A stretch of 64,000 bases of DNA from an uncultured Eubacteriales bacterium (GTDB lineage Bacteria > Bacillota > Clostridia > Oscillospirales > CAG-272), in contig CAOKER010000006.1 of the NCBI GenBank assembly GCA_948467545.1, positions 1-64,000 of the forward strand, read 5' to 3'. Both the position numbers and the translations under genes were made by a program. Shown here piece by piece: positions 49,141 through 58,627 of the stretch. The notes below the pieces were generated by a model. It was not told the DNA's origin. It did no database searches and worked only from the letters and a program-made list of their open reading frames with translations. How positions within the stretch are numbered: the stretch's first letter is position 1; the number at the start of each line of letters is the position of its first letter.

Positions 49141-50085
49141 ATGATTATAAGCGCAAGCCGAAGAACGGATATTCCGTCCTACTATTCAGAGTGGTTCTTT
49201 AACAGAATTAAGGACGGCTATGCTTATGTGCGAAATCCGATGAATCCTCATATGATAAGTAAAATATCACTGTCTCCGGATGTGGTGGACGGAATCGTCT
49301 TTTGGACAAAAAATCCTGCACCCATGCTGCATCGTTTGGAGGAGCTTCGCGATTACACATACTACTTTCAGTTCACACTGACCCCGTACGGAACTGACAC
49401 GGAGAAAAACATTCCTTCAAAGAACGACTTTGTAATACCTGCCTTTCGGAAGCTTTCATCTCTGATCGGCAGAGAAAGAGTTATATGGCGGTATGATCCG
49501 ATAATGCTCAATGAAAGATATACAATGCGGTATCATAAGAAATATTTCCGCATGCTTTGTGAACGCCTCGCGGATTATACGGAAAAATGCACTATAAGCT
49601 TTCTTGACCTATACATAAATATACGGCGCAGCATCGCAGAATCGGGTATTCGTGCTCCGACCGTCCAAGAAGCCGAGGAACTGACAGAGTATTTCGCCGC
49701 AGTCTCAAAAGAACACGGAATTTTCATCGATACCTGCGCCGAGAGTATCGACCTCGGCAAGTACGGAGCAGCTCATGCCTGCTGCATAGACAAAAACCGT
49801 CTTGAGCGCATCGGCGGATACAGTCTCAGAACCGAACGCGACAAGAATCAGCGCGCCGCATGCGAATGCGCCGCTTCAATAGATATCGGTGCATACAGCA
49901 CCTGCCGAAACGGCTGTGTTTATTGCTATGCAGGCTCACGCCGCGCTGACAGAGCTCGCTTGGGAAAACACAATCCGTCTTCTCCTCTGCTTGACGGCGA
50001 TATATCAGACGAGGATATTGTCACACCGAGAGAAATGCATTCGCTCCGGGACGGCCAAATAAGCCTGTTTGACGACATACGGTAA
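49141..50085 (+). CDS. DUF1848 family protein
   Basis: A 314-residue protein. IISASRRTDIPSYYSEWFFN, VRNPMNPHMISKISLSPDVV and GIVFWTKNPAPML are the DUF1848 signature, and a C-terminal cysteine cluster (CECAASIDIGAYSTC followed by RNGCVYCYA) suggests an iron-sulfur cluster. The family may be related to radical-SAM-like or SPL-like folds, but no reaction is established. AGGAG lies seven bases before the chosen ATG; 11 more upstream codons are open but lack a ribosome site. Confidence 0.88.
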   Translation: MIISASRRTDIPSYYSEWFFNRIKDGYAYVRNPMNPHMISKISLSPDVVDGIVFWTKNPAPMLHRLEELRDYTYYFQFTLTPYGTDTEKNIPSKNDFVIPAFRKLSSLIGRERVIWRYDPIMLNERYTMRYHKKYFRMLCERLADYTEKCTISFLDLYINIRRSIAESGIRAPTVQEAEELTEYFAAVSKEHGIFIDTCAESIDLGKYGAAHACCIDKNRLERIGGYSLRTERDKNQRAACECAASIDIGAYSTCRNGCVYCYAGSRRADRARLGKHNPSSPLLDGDISDEDIVTPREMHSLRDGQISLFDDIR

Positions 50086-50184
50086 ACATTTTCAGAGGAC
50101 GCCAATCTTCCGCCGGAAACATCCGTCTTAGAGGTGCGAGCCGTCTTAGAGGCGCGGGACAGTCTGCCAAAGTTATAAAAAATC

Positions 50185-50217
50185 AGCCTGAAAGAAAATC
50201 TTTCAGGCTATATTTTT
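50185..50217. terminator. Intrinsic terminator between convergent genes
   Basis: AGCCTGAAAGA and TCTTTCAGGCT form an 11-bp stem, followed by ATATTTTTC on the plus strand; the complement has GATTTTTTATAAC, so it can serve both genes. Just upstream is an 18-bp direct duplication with CCGTCTTAGAGG. Confidence 0.9.
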
Positions 50218-50230
50218 CTGTAAATCGCCG

Positions 50231-51154
50231 CTATGAACAGCGGAGACAGCTCAGTATCTGCTCCTCGATCCAATATGTAAATTCAGTTCCGGGCAGCTTC
50301 TCCTCGTACTCTTTTATCCTGAGATATTCAATCACTCCGTCCATCTGTCCCTCCCAAATATCAGCAAAACAAAAATCATACCGACCGATTTGAACAGAGT
50401 CAAGATATTCATATGCGTCCGACTGAACGATACGTATTTTTCCGCCCTTTGCGAACTGCGGCAGAATATTCTTTTTAAAAAGCTCAATTATTTCCGGCTG
50501 GCGCTCCACAATTGTAATCTCGTCTACATTTTCCTTTTCCGAAACTATGTACGGGTAATATCCGATTCCGAGACCGAGAACAAGAACTCTGCCGTGCGCC
50601 CGACTAATTTGATCCTGCATCGAGGATATTTCGGAGGGGCAGACACTTACCCACGGAATTACCCCCTCGTATATGCTCGGAAAAGCCACAAGCTCAGGAA
50701 AGAAACCAAGCCGAGGTACAACAATATCGGATTCAAAATCGGGCATTTCATGCTGAAAAATCTCCCCGCGGTCATATGTTACGGCCATCAGTGCAAAATT
50801 TCCGATTTTTGCACTGGGAACAAAAATATTGAGCAGATACGGATCTCGGTAAAACTCTCTTACCGTAAACATACGCGCGCGGCCGAACAGCTCCTTTAAA
50901 TACCTGTCATCGGTCCGCCGCCAGATGTCAAGCTTATCGCAGAGTTTCTTTATCACATAGAACTTTTCAAACTCATTTTCATCCGCACTGCAGTCTCCGA
51001 GCAGTCCGGCATGACGGTATCCCTCAAGGCTTACTTCGGAAATACCCAGCTTCGCGCCTTTAAGCTCGGATTCGGTATAATCTATAACGAGATCGCCTCC
51101 GTTTATCATTGAGGCAATCTCGGCGCTGATTTTTAACGATTCATCCTTTGTCAT
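50231..51154 (-). CDS. SAM-dependent methyltransferase / spermidine synthase-like protein
   Basis: A 307-residue protein. The Rossmann motif RVLVLGLGIGYYPYIV and the acidic end of strand 2 (EITIVERQPEIIELF) followed by RIVQSDAYEYLDSV and YDFCFADIWEG fit spermidine-synthase-like methyltransferases. The N-terminal 150 residues are specific and unrecognised. It lies nine bases after fabZ and so is read from the fatty acid cluster, but a link to lipids is not shown. Confidence 0.75.
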   Translation of the reverse strand: MTKDESLKISAEIASMINGGDLVIDYTESELKGAKLGISEVSLEGYRHAGLLGDCSADENEFEKFYVIKKLCDKLDIWRRTDDRYLKELFGRARMFTVREFYRDPYLLNIFVPSAKIGNFALMAVTYDRGEIFQHEMPDFESDIVVPRLGFFPELVAFPSIYEGVIPWVSVCPSEISSMQDQISRAHGRVLVLGLGIGYYPYIVSEKENVDEITIVERQPEIIELFKKNILPQFAKGGKIRIVQSDAYEYLDSVQIGRYDFCFADIWEGQMDGVIEYLRIKEYEEKLPGTEFTYWIEEQILSCLRCS

Positions 51155-51163
51155 ATCTTTATT

Positions 51164-51598
51164 TTACGCCTTCTGCGCCTCTGAAATTGCAAAGGTAATC
51201 TCACAGTTTGCGGCAAGCTCTCCGTTTACATAAGCTTTCGCTTCCGCAAAGCCGATGTTTCCGCGCTGCGAAGTCAAGACCGACTCAAGCTCCAGCACAT
51301 CGCCCGGAACAACCTGTCTTCTGAAGCGGCAATTCTTGATTGCTCCGAAAAACGCAAGCTTCCCGCGGTTTTCCGGCAAGGAAAGTATCGCGACAGCGCC
51401 GACCTGCGCCAAAGCTTCGACAATCAGAACTCCCGGCATGACCTTATATCCCGGAAAATGACCGGTAAAAAAATTTTCGCCCGCAGATACGCATTTTATG
51501 CCCTTTGCCCATTTGCCCTCCTCTCCGTCAACAATTCTGTCGACTAAAAGAAAAGGATATCGGTGCGGCAAAATTTTTTCGATTTCGTCAATATTCAT
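51164..51598 (-). CDS. fabZ: 3-hydroxyacyl-ACP dehydratase FabZ
   Basis: A 144-residue hot-dog dehydratase. [20 protein letters not shown], the active-site [25 protein letters not shown] (given here as [12 protein letters not shown] and VEALAQ) with His and Glu, and [10 protein letters not shown] are intact. The start is MNIDEIEK; an ATG four codons upstream is also possible because both have weak purine-rich upstream bases. Last Fab gene of the cluster. Confidence 0.93.
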   Translation of the reverse strand: MNIDEIEKILPHRYPFLLVDRIVDGEEGKWAKGIKCVSAGENFFTGHFPGYKVMPGVLIVEALAQVGAVAILSLPENRGKLAFFGAIKNCRFRRQVVPGDVLELESVLTSQRGNIGFAEAKAYVNGELAANCEITFAISEAQKA

Positions 51599-51685
51599 CT
51601 GCAATCCCATATGTTTTCACCATACTTTCTCATTTATTAAAGGCCGGGGCCCGTCTCGGATGTTCCGACAGTTAAATATCCGCCG

Positions 51686-52921
51686 TCACTCCGCCTTTCG
51701 GAATATCAAAGACGCATTATGACCGCCGAAGCCGAGAGAATTAGACATCGCATATTCTATATCGGCACACCTGCCCTCGTTCGGAACAACATCCAAATCA
51801 CATTCCGGATCGGGCACACGATAATTGATTGTAGCGGGAATAAAGCCGTCCCGAAGCGCAAATCCGCAAAGTATTGCTTCAACAGCTCCCGCAGCGCCGA
51901 GCAGGTGTCCGGTCATCGACTTTGTACTGCTTACGGCAAGAGATGCGGCATGCTCTCCAAAAACGCTGTGAATCGCACGGGTTTCACACAGATCATTCAT
52001 TTTTGTAGATGTTCCGTGAGCGTTGATATAATCAATCCGGTCAGGCTGTATTCCGGCGTCGTCAAGCGCCCATCTCATGCAGTTTGCGGCTCCGCTGCCG
52101 TCCTCACACGGAGAAGTAATATGAAAAGCGTCGCATGACGCGCCGTATCCGCATATCTCAAACAGAATATCGGCTCCGCGTGCTTTCGCATGCTCGTATT
52201 CTTCCATCAGAAGTATTCCGGCGCCCTCTCCCAAAACAAAGCCGCTGCGCTCCAAATCGAACGGTATTGACGCGCGGTCTGCGTTTTCGGATTCACAAAG
52301 CGCCCTCATGCTGGTAAATCCGCCGATTGCAAGCGGTGTGACACATGCCTCACAGCCTCCGCAAATCATAACGTCCTGATACCCGTCTCTTATATTTCTG
52401 AAGCTGTCTCCTATAGCATTGGTTCCTCCGGCGCATGCCGTAACCGTACAGGAGCAAAGCCCGCGAAGTCCGTATTTAATAGCAACCTCTCCCGCCGCCA
52501 TATTGCTTATGCACATCGGTATAAAAAACGGAGAAACACGGTCAAAGCCCTTTTCAAGACCTTTCTGCTCCTCGGCTTCTATAACGTCGAGCCCTCCGAT
52601 TCCGGATGATATAAGCGTGCCGCAGCGTTCCCGATTTTCCGCCGAAAAATCAATGCCGCTCTGTTTTACAGCCTCTTCTGCCGCAAGCTTTGCAAGCTTT
52701 GTAAAACGCGCCATTCTTTTTGCTTCTTTTCTGTCGAACTGAGCGTCAACATCATAGTTTTTTATCTCCGCCGCCAGTTTAACACGGCGGTCTGCTGTAT
52801 CGTACACTGAAATCGGCGCTATACCGCAAGCGCCGGCTTTCGCCGACGCCCAAGTGTCCGACGCGCTGTTTCCGATAGGCGTCAGCGCTCCGACGCCGGT
52901 TACCACTACTCTTCTTTTCAT
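51686..52921 (-). CDS. fabF: 3-oxoacyl-ACP synthase II
   Basis: A 411-residue ketosynthase. Catalytic Cys163 is in TVTACAGGTNAI, the histidines in NAHGTSTKMND and TKSMTGHLLGAAGA. Length and the N-terminal RRVVVTGVGALTPIG are standard. AAAGG lies 12 bases before the ATG. It elongates acyl-ACP in the cytoplasmic FAS II system. It is separated from fabG by a spacer holding a tandem array. Confidence 0.96.
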   Translation of the reverse strand: MKRRVVVTGVGALTPIGNSASDTWASAKAGACGIAPISVYDTADRRVKLAAEIKNYDVDAQFDRKEAKRMARFTKLAKLAAEEAVKQSGIDFSAENRERCGTLISSGIGGLDVIEAEEQKGLEKGFDRVSPFFIPMCISNMAAGEVAIKYGLRGLCSCTVTACAGGTNAIGDSFRNIRDGYQDVMICGGCEACVTPLAIGGFTSMRALCESENADRASIPFDLERSGFVLGEGAGILLMEEYEHAKARGADILFEICGYGASCDAFHITSPCEDGSGAANCMRWALDDAGIQPDRIDYINAHGTSTKMNDLCETRAIHSVFGEHAASLAVSSTKSMTGHLLGAAGAVEAILCGFALRDGFIPATINYRVPDPECDLDVVPNEGRCADIEYAMSNSLGFGGHNASLIFRKAE

Positions 52922-52991
52922 ATAAAAAACAAACCTTTCTTATTCCGTACAGGATATCGGAAGTATCGCCGAAAAATCCATAAAAAACACG

Positions 52992-53152
52992 ATCACGGTT
53001 ATTTAATTTCAAGATTATTTAATGTCACGGTTTTTTAAATTCATAGTTATTTAAATTCACGTTTTTTTAACTTCACGGTTTTTAACTTCACGGTTATTTA
53101 ATCTCGCGATTATTTAATGTTACAATTATTTAGTTCACGATTATTTAAATTC
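52992..53152. repeat. Tandem array of about 16-bp units between fabG and fabF
   Basis: Units of the form CACGGTTATTTAATTT are repeated about nine times with changes (GATTATTTAATGT, AGTTATTTAAATT, CGGTTTTTAACTT). The remaining spacer up to 53278 holds no gene. Confidence 0.85.
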
Positions 53153-53278
53153 TGAAATCAGCCTTTTACCGCCCTGCAGTCATCCCCTTATTCTCTCAGC
53201 CGCTCAGCAGATCAGGCACCTCAAATGCCTCTCCCGGACGCCTCAGACTCAAGGAACTCTCCGTCGCGCCTGCTTATA

Positions 53279-54025
53279 CTACAGGCTCATGCCGCCGTCA
53301 ACCGTAAGCACCTGTCCGGTAATATACGACGCAGACTGTCCGGCAAGAAACAAAACGGCGTCCGCAATATCTCCCGGCTGACCGGGACGCTTCAGCGGAA
53401 CGGAAGAAAGCATACTTTCACGCAGCTTTTCCGCAAGCACACCGGTCATATCCGTCTCGACAAATCCGGGTGCAACCGAATTGACACGTATCCCCCATGC
53501 AGCAAATTCCTTTGCAAGAGATTTTGTAAGTCCGATTACACCGGCCTTGCTGGCAGCATAGTTAGCTTGTCCGGCATTGCCTGAAATTCCTACAATACTG
53601 CTTATATTAACAATAGAGCCGCTTCGCTGTTTCATCATATACTTTCCCGCAGCCCTGCAGCACAGAAAACAGCCTTTGAGATTAACACCGATAACACTGT
53701 CAAAATCTTCATCGCTCATACGCAGAGCAAGTCCGTCACGCGTTATCCCGGCATTATTTACGAGAACGTCAAGTCTGCCGAAGGTTTTAACGGCAAAATC
53801 CGTCATAGCGCTGACTTCCTCAGCACTTGCAACGCTTCCTTTAAAAAGAGCCGCGTGTCCTCCCGCAGATTCAATCTCGCTTAATGTCTGTCGGGCAGCC
53901 TCGTCATTTCCGCAATAATTCAGAACGACATCCGCGCCCTCTGCCGCAAAGGCCATTGCGATTCCACGGCCGATTCCGCGGCTCGCTCCGGTAACTAAAA
54001 CACTCTTTCCGGTAAAAATCCCCAT
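53279..54025 (-). CDS. fabG: 3-oxoacyl-ACP reductase FabG
   Basis: A 248-residue short-chain dehydrogenase. NADPH motif VLVTGASRGIGRGIA, VNNAGITRDG and catalytic Ser/Tyr/Lys in NISSIVGIS and NYAASKAG are present, and GFVETDMT and ITGQVLTVDGGM close the fold. Forty-one more codons are open upstream but unlike the family; GGGAG lies six bases before the chosen ATG (MGIFTGKS). Confidence 0.96.
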   Translation of the reverse strand: MGIFTGKSVLVTGASRGIGRGIAMAFAAEGADVVLNYCGNDEAARQTLSEIESAGGHAALFKGSVASAEEVSAMTDFAVKTFGRLDVLVNNAGITRDGLALRMSDEDFDSVIGVNLKGCFLCCRAAGKYMMKQRSGSIVNISSIVGISGNAGQANYAASKAGVIGLTKSLAKEFAAWGIRVNSVAPGFVETDMTGVLAEKLRESMLSSVPLKRPGQPGDIADAVLFLAGQSASYITGQVLTVDGGMSL

Positions 54026-54235
54026 ATTAATCTCCCTGATAAAAAATATACTATGCAAAAATTCATTCAAGCCGTTCCGTAAACAATCACTCAACAACAG
54101 TCTTTTCACCGCCGACGGTTCTGATGTCAGACTTTCGACGGCAGCCATTATACTGTCGATCGTTCCGTCTGCAGTTATTCTTCCGTAAACAATTCGACCG
54201 ACCGTTATGAGGTTTATGACATACGTTTAAAAATA

Positions 54236-55162
54236 TCATTCAGCACAGAGCGCAGAACAGACGGCCTCAAATCCTTCGGCGTCGTCAAAGCCGTATGTCT
54301 TTATCTCAGGTGCAGTCTTGCGTATAAAGCCGGAAAGCACCTTTCCGGGGCCGATTTCCAGAACCGTATCAATTCCCGACTCCGAAAAAACGCGTATTGT
54401 ATCTTCAAAATAAACACTGCTTGAAATCTGCCTCACAAGCAGGTCTTTTATAGATTCGTCTTCATTTCTGCCGCGGCCGAGACAATTGAAAATAACGGGA
54501 ATCTCAGGCTCGCCGAAAGAAAAGCGTGCAAGCTCCGCTTCAAGCTTTTTCCCAGCCTCCTTCATCAGCGACGTATGAAACGGCCCGCTGACATTAAGCG
54601 GGACGACTCTTTTCGCGCCGAGCTCCAAAGCGATTCTGCCGGCCTTCTCCACAGCCGCCCGGTCTCCTCCTATTACAGTCTGTGTCGGGCAGTTGAAGTT
54701 TGACGGCTCCGCAACGCCTATATCCGAAGCCTGAAGGCATGCCTCGCGTATTTTACCGCGCTCAAGATTCATTACGGCGATCATGCCGCACTCGCGCCCC
54801 TCAACACTGTCCGCCATGATCTTTCCGCGTATTCCGACCAGACGCACCGCGTCGGCAGGAGAAAGACTTCCGGCACAGCTCAGCGCGGAATACTCTCCGA
54901 GGCTGAGCCCTGCCGCCATCCGAGGTTTGATTCCAACCGATTCAAGCAATGCGGCGGCAGATACGGCAAACGCCACCATACACGGCTGCGTGACCTCTGT
55001 ACGAGAAAGCTCGGACAGAGGAGAATCAAAACAGTATCTCCGTATCTTATCATCCGCCACGCTGTCAAAGGTATCGCGAAAGACAGGATATTTTTCATAA
55101 AGATCCCGTCCCATTCCCTCCTTCTGACTTCCCTGACCGGCAAATACAAAAGCAAGCTTCAT
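54236..55162 (-). CDS. fabD: Malonyl-CoA:ACP transacylase
   Basis: A 308-residue transacylase. [12 protein letters not shown], the nucleophile in [11 protein letters not shown] (Ser87), Arg in VRLVGIRG and His in [11 protein letters not shown] are in place. It moves malonate from CoA to ACP. Normal length. About 210 bases upstream of fabG; no hairpin terminator was seen between. Confidence 0.95.
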   Translation of the reverse strand: MKLAFVFAGQGSQKEGMGRDLYEKYPVFRDTFDSVADDKIRRYCFDSPLSELSRTEVTQPCMVAFAVSAAALLESVGIKPRMAAGLSLGEYSALSCAGSLSPADAVRLVGIRGKIMADSVEGRECGMIAVMNLERGKIREACLQASDIGVAEPSNFNCPTQTVIGGDRAAVEKAGRIALELGAKRVVPLNVSGPFHTSLMKEAGKKLEAELARFSFGEPEIPVIFNCLGRGRNEDESIKDLLVRQISSSVYFEDTIRVFSESGIDTVLEIGPGKVLSGFIRKTAPEIKTYGFDDAEGFEAVCSALCAE

Positions 55163-55305
55163 ATAAACACCTCATGCCGCCTCCGCGGCTTTAATACCTC
55201 AAATAAATTCACAAAATCCAAGATTCTGACTTTCGGGACCGAAACAAAGTCTGCTCCAAAAATACAGCTGCGGTTTTCCGTAAAGTTACCAATACTCTCA
55301 GACGC

Positions 55306-56241
55306 TCAAAGTCTGTCGGCTTCAACTCGTTTAAGCTCTTCTTCATACTCGCTGTAAAGGTCTTCAAGAATTCTGCGGACAGGACGAATTGAAGTTATCA
55401 TACCGCAAACCTGTCCCGCCATAAGAGAACCGGTCTTTGTATCGCCGTCATATACAGCACGGCGGAGCGAACCGAGAGTCAGCTTTTCAAGCTCGTCGCG
55501 CGGAAGCGCCTGACTTTCCATCTTTATATACTCGCGCGCCATCTGATTTTTTATAACTCTTACCGGCGCTCCTGTTGTTCTTCCGGTTACAACAGTATCA
55601 ATATCGCTCGCCTTAACTATTGCATTTTTGTAGTTTTCATGAATCGGACATTCCTCGGAGGCAAGAAAAACGGTTCCCATCTGCACGCCGCATGCACCGA
55701 GTGCCGACGCCGCCAAAATCTGCTTTCCGGACGCGATTCCGCCCGCGGCAATTACCGGAATGCCAACGGCTCCGACAACCTGCGGAACAAGTGCCATCGT
55801 AGTCAGCTCGCCGACATGTCCGCCGCTTTCGGTTCCCTCCGCAATCACTCCGTCGACTCCGTATTTTTCCATACGGCGCGCAAGACCTACGCTCGGAACA
55901 ACCGGGAAAATATTAATTCCGGCCTTTTTCCACCCCTCTATATAAGCTGCGGGATTTCCCGCTCCTGTCGTAACAACCTTTACGTTCTCCTCTATGACTA
56001 TATTTGCAATTTCATCTGCCTGAGGATGCATAAGCATTATATTTACCCCGAACGGCTTGTCTGTAAGGCCGCGGCATTTACGGATTTCACCGCGCAGGGT
56101 ATCCGGACTCATGCCTCCGGCCGCTATCAATCCCAAACCGCCCGCATTTGAAACCGCAGCGGCAAATTCACCGGTAGCGATATTTGCCATACCGCCCTGA
56201 ATGAATGGGTATTCAATTCCTAAAATTTCGCTTATCTTCAT
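55306..56241 (-). CDS. fabK: Enoyl-ACP reductase II (FMN-dependent)
   Basis: A 311-residue FabK, a 2-nitropropane-dioxygenase-like flavoprotein that reduces enoyl-ACP. KISEILGIEYPFIQGGMANI, the FMN-binding VIAEGTESGGHVG, and IPVIAAGGIASGKQI are present. It replaces FabI; no fabI is present. AAAGG lies 12 bases before the chosen ATG, which is preferred over an ATG four codons earlier that touches the ribosome site. Confidence 0.95.
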   Translation of the reverse strand: MKISEILGIEYPFIQGGMANIATGEFAAAVSNAGGLGLIAAGGMSPDTLRGEIRKCRGLTDKPFGVNIMLMHPQADEIANIVIEENVKVVTTGAGNPAAYIEGWKKAGINIFPVVPSVGLARRMEKYGVDGVIAEGTESGGHVGELTTMALVPQVVGAVGIPVIAAGGIASGKQILAASALGACGVQMGTVFLASEECPIHENYKNAIVKASDIDTVVTGRTTGAPVRVIKNQMAREYIKMESQALPRDELEKLTLGSLRRAVYDGDTKTGSLMAGQVCGMITSIRPVRRILEDLYSEYEEELKRVEADRL

Positions 56242-56274
56242 ATATATAACCATCCTTTTCGGTATATATTGCGT

Positions 56275-56300
56275 TCAACAGGGCGCAAAGCGCCGTTCAC
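56275..56300 (+). repeat. Short copy of the dispersed repeat (hairpin end)
   Basis: CAACAGGGCGCAAAGCGCCG keeps the GGCGC/GCGCC hairpin; what follows does not match other copies. The fabH-fabK spacer also has a hairpin CTGCCGGTC-TTCC-GACCGGCAG near 56347 and no gene. Confidence 0.55.
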
Positions 56301-56489
56301 CATATCTTCGCACATACTTGATACCGCGGCTTCATCCTTCATAAACTGCCGGTCTTCCGACCGGCAGACAAAAAAATTATACAGAGTGAGAAAAAACGAC
56401 CGCGCGAGATGACCGAGGGGTAACAATCAACCTGATACACTGAAAAAACACAGGAGGAATATTGCCGATAAAACAGCTCCCGGAAGCTC

Positions 56490-57428
56490 TTACCACTCGG
56501 TAAGAACTCCGCCCCATGTCAGTCCGCCTCCGAAGCCGACACAGATGATTTTATCCCCGCGCTTCAATATTCCGCGCCGCTTCATATCGTCAAGGGCAAC
56601 CGGTATGCTTGCCGACGAGATATTTCCGAATTCCTCAATGTCAACAAAAAACTTATCGGTGCTTTTCAGCTTACGGGCGATATTTGAAATAATCCGTTTG
56701 TTCGCCTGATGGCAGACAACATGATCGATATCGTCAATCGTAAGCCCGGCTTTTTCAAGCAGCTTGTTTATAACATATTCAATATGCTCCACCGCAAACT
56801 TAAAGACCTCCGAGCCGTTCATGCGAATCGGCTCCATCGGCACGTCCTTCAGTCCGACTCCGCAATAAATCATTGACTCGTCGCCGTGAGCGCCGTATTC
56901 CGAATAAAAGGCTCTGTCGTCAAGTCCGAGAACCGCGGCTCCCGCTCCGTCTCCGAAAAGCACGCAGGTCGAACGATCCTCGAAGTTTGTAAAATTGGAC
57001 AGCTTTTCGCTTCCGACAAGAAGCGCATAACGGTCATCATTCTGCATAAGCAGGCCGCGGACAATTCCGAGACCGTATATAAATCCAGAACAGGCAGCGT
57101 TGATATCAAACGCCATAACATGATCGGGCAGACCGAGCTCTTTCTGAACAAGGCATGCCATAGAGGGCGAATGTATCTCCGACGTAAAGGACGCAACAAC
57201 AACGCAGCACAGCTTTTCCGGATCAATTCCGGACTGCGACAGCGCCTTCTCCGCCGCCCTGACCGCCATTCCTACGTTAGTGCAGTCGGAAGCAAAGTGA
57301 CGGCGTTCAATGCCGGTTCGCGTCCGAATCCACTCGTCGTTCGTGTCTACGATTTTGCTCATATCGTCGTTGGTTACAACTTTATCCGGAATATACGATG
57401 CAATCGAGTAAAATTTTATACCTTTCAT
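56490..57428 (-). CDS. fabH: 3-oxoacyl-ACP synthase III
   Basis: A 312-residue condensing enzyme that starts fatty acid synthesis. Cys113 in DINAACSGFIYG, His in VVCHQANKRII and the asparagine in FGNISSASIP form the triad. RTRTGIERRHF is the usual CoA-contacting region. The start codon shares one base with the accA stop (TAATG), so translation is coupled. Confidence 0.96.
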   Translation of the reverse strand: MKGIKFYSIASYIPDKVVTNDDMSKIVDTNDEWIRTRTGIERRHFASDCTNVGMAVRAAEKALSQSGIDPEKLCCVVVASFTSEIHSPSMACLVQKELGLPDHVMAFDINAACSGFIYGLGIVRGLLMQNDDRYALLVGSEKLSNFTNFEDRSTCVLFGDGAGAAVLGLDDRAFYSEYGAHGDESMIYCGVGLKDVPMEPIRMNGSEVFKFAVEHIEYVINKLLEKAGLTIDDIDHVVCHQANKRIISNIARKLKSTDKFFVDIEEFGNISSASIPVALDDMKRRGILKRGDKIICVGFGGGLTWGGVLTEW

Positions 57429-58264
57429 TATTCAGTCTGTTCCTTTCCTGATGTCATTTCCGACAACGCGCCGATCTTTCTGAATCGCATATAACGCTGC
57501 TCAGAAAGCTCCGGCCCGCTCATTTTCATTAACCGATCAAGCTCGGTCTGAAGAGCGGCGTCCAGATTCTGAATAACAACATCCGCATTCCCGTGAGCGC
57601 CGTTCTCCCCCTCTTCTACAATACGGTCGACAACCCCAAAGCGGTATAAATCGGTTGCGGTCAGCTTCATAACCTCACATGCCTCGTCAACACGGGACGA
57701 ATCCTTCCAGAGAATCGATGCAAAGCCCTCCGGAGAAAGTATGGAATAGATAGCGTTTTCAAGCATGATTACCGTATTCGCCACACCGAGAGCAAGCGCT
57801 CCTCCGCTCCCTCCCTCTCCTATCAGCACGGCAATTACCGGAACATGCAGATCGCTGAACAGCGCAAGGCATGAGGCTATCGCCTCCGCCTGCCCCTTTT
57901 GTTCCGCCTCGACTCCCGGATACGCACCGGGCGTATCTATCCATGTTATTATCGGCCTGTCAAACTTCTCTGCCTGACGAGCAAGGCGCTGCGCCTTTCT
58001 GTAACCGCACGGAATCGGCATTCCAAACCTATAGAGAAGATTCTCGTCAAGATTTGTTCCCTTTCTTTGGCCGATCACAGTGACCGGAGTTCCGTGAAAA
58101 CGGGCGATTCCGCCGAGAATGCTCGGATCGTCTCCGTCAAGGCGATCTCCGTGCATCTCAAAAAAGTCGGTAAAAAGCTCATTTAAATAATGCTGAAATC
58201 TCGGACGGTCACTGCGGTGCGCAGCCGCGACGATTTCCGCGGGAGTCAGCTTCCTTTTACTCAT
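57428..58264 (-). CDS. accA: Acetyl-CoA carboxylase carboxyltransferase subunit alpha
   Basis: A 278-residue AccA of normal Firmicute length when begun at MSKRKLTPAE. RPIITWIDTPGAYPGVEAE, VLIGEGGSGGALALGVAN and SPEGFASILWKDSSR are conserved. The open frame continues 84 codons upstream, but it runs through a Lys/Thr/Asn and Glu/Thr/Asn repeat generated by a 9-bp array and is unlikely to be translated. An AAAGG lies 13 bases before the chosen ATG. Confidence 0.94.
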   Translation of the reverse strand: MSKRKLTPAEIVAAAHRSDRPRFQHYLNELFTDFFEMHGDRLDGDDPSILGGIARFHGTPVTVIGQRKGTNLDENLLYRFGMPIPCGYRKAQRLARQAEKFDRPIITWIDTPGAYPGVEAEQKGQAEAIASCLALFSDLHVPVIAVLIGEGGSGGALALGVANTVIMLENAIYSILSPEGFASILWKDSSRVDEACEVMKLTATDLYRFGVVDRIVEEGENGAHGNADVVIQNLDAALQTELDRLMKMSGPELSEQRYMRFRKIGALSEMTSGKEQTE

Positions 58265-58318
58265 AATTACAGTCATACCTTTCGTACGTACTAAATCGAA
58301 ACTCCGTTCGGCTTCAGC

Positions 58319-58393
58319 CGTTTCATTCGTTTCATTCGTTTCATTCGTTTCATTCGTTTCATTCGTTTTATTCGTTTTATTCGTTTTATTTCG
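58319..58393. repeat. 9-bp tandem repeats upstream of accA
   Basis: CGTTTCATT and CGTTTTATT units occur about eight times in series. Because the unit is a multiple of three the array stays open in the accA frame. Confidence 0.9.
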
Positions 58394-58489
58394 CATGAAA
58401 CAAACAGCACAGCGCAAAGCATTTGCCTTACACACAAATCTGTAAGTCTGAATTTGTCTGCCGCAAGAGAAAGAACAGAAAAAAACACT

Positions 58490-58627
58490 AAAAACTATTG
58501 CTTTATTACCACTCATCGCTCTGCGGTTTGAGTCTATTTGCCGTGTGTAAAAAACAGAAACAACAGTGAAAAACTATTGCCGTATCACCAATCATTGCCC
58601 TGCCGGTCTAATTCACTTACTGTGCAG
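58490..58627. repeat. Direct duplication of about 70 bp around the accD stop
   Basis: AAAAACTATTGCTTTATTACC and AAAAACTATTGCCGTATCACC (first 20 bases shown shortened: AAAAACTATTGC) begin two copies about 72 bases apart, each followed by similar sequence (CTCATCGCTCTGC against ATCATTGCCCTGC). The second copy contains the accD stop codon and last few codons. Confidence 0.6.

Noticed and set aside
58265..58516. An 84-codon N-terminal extension of accA with a Lys/Thr/Asn repeat
   Set aside because: It is produced by the 9-bp array in the spacer; AccA family proteins begin at MSKRKLTPAE.
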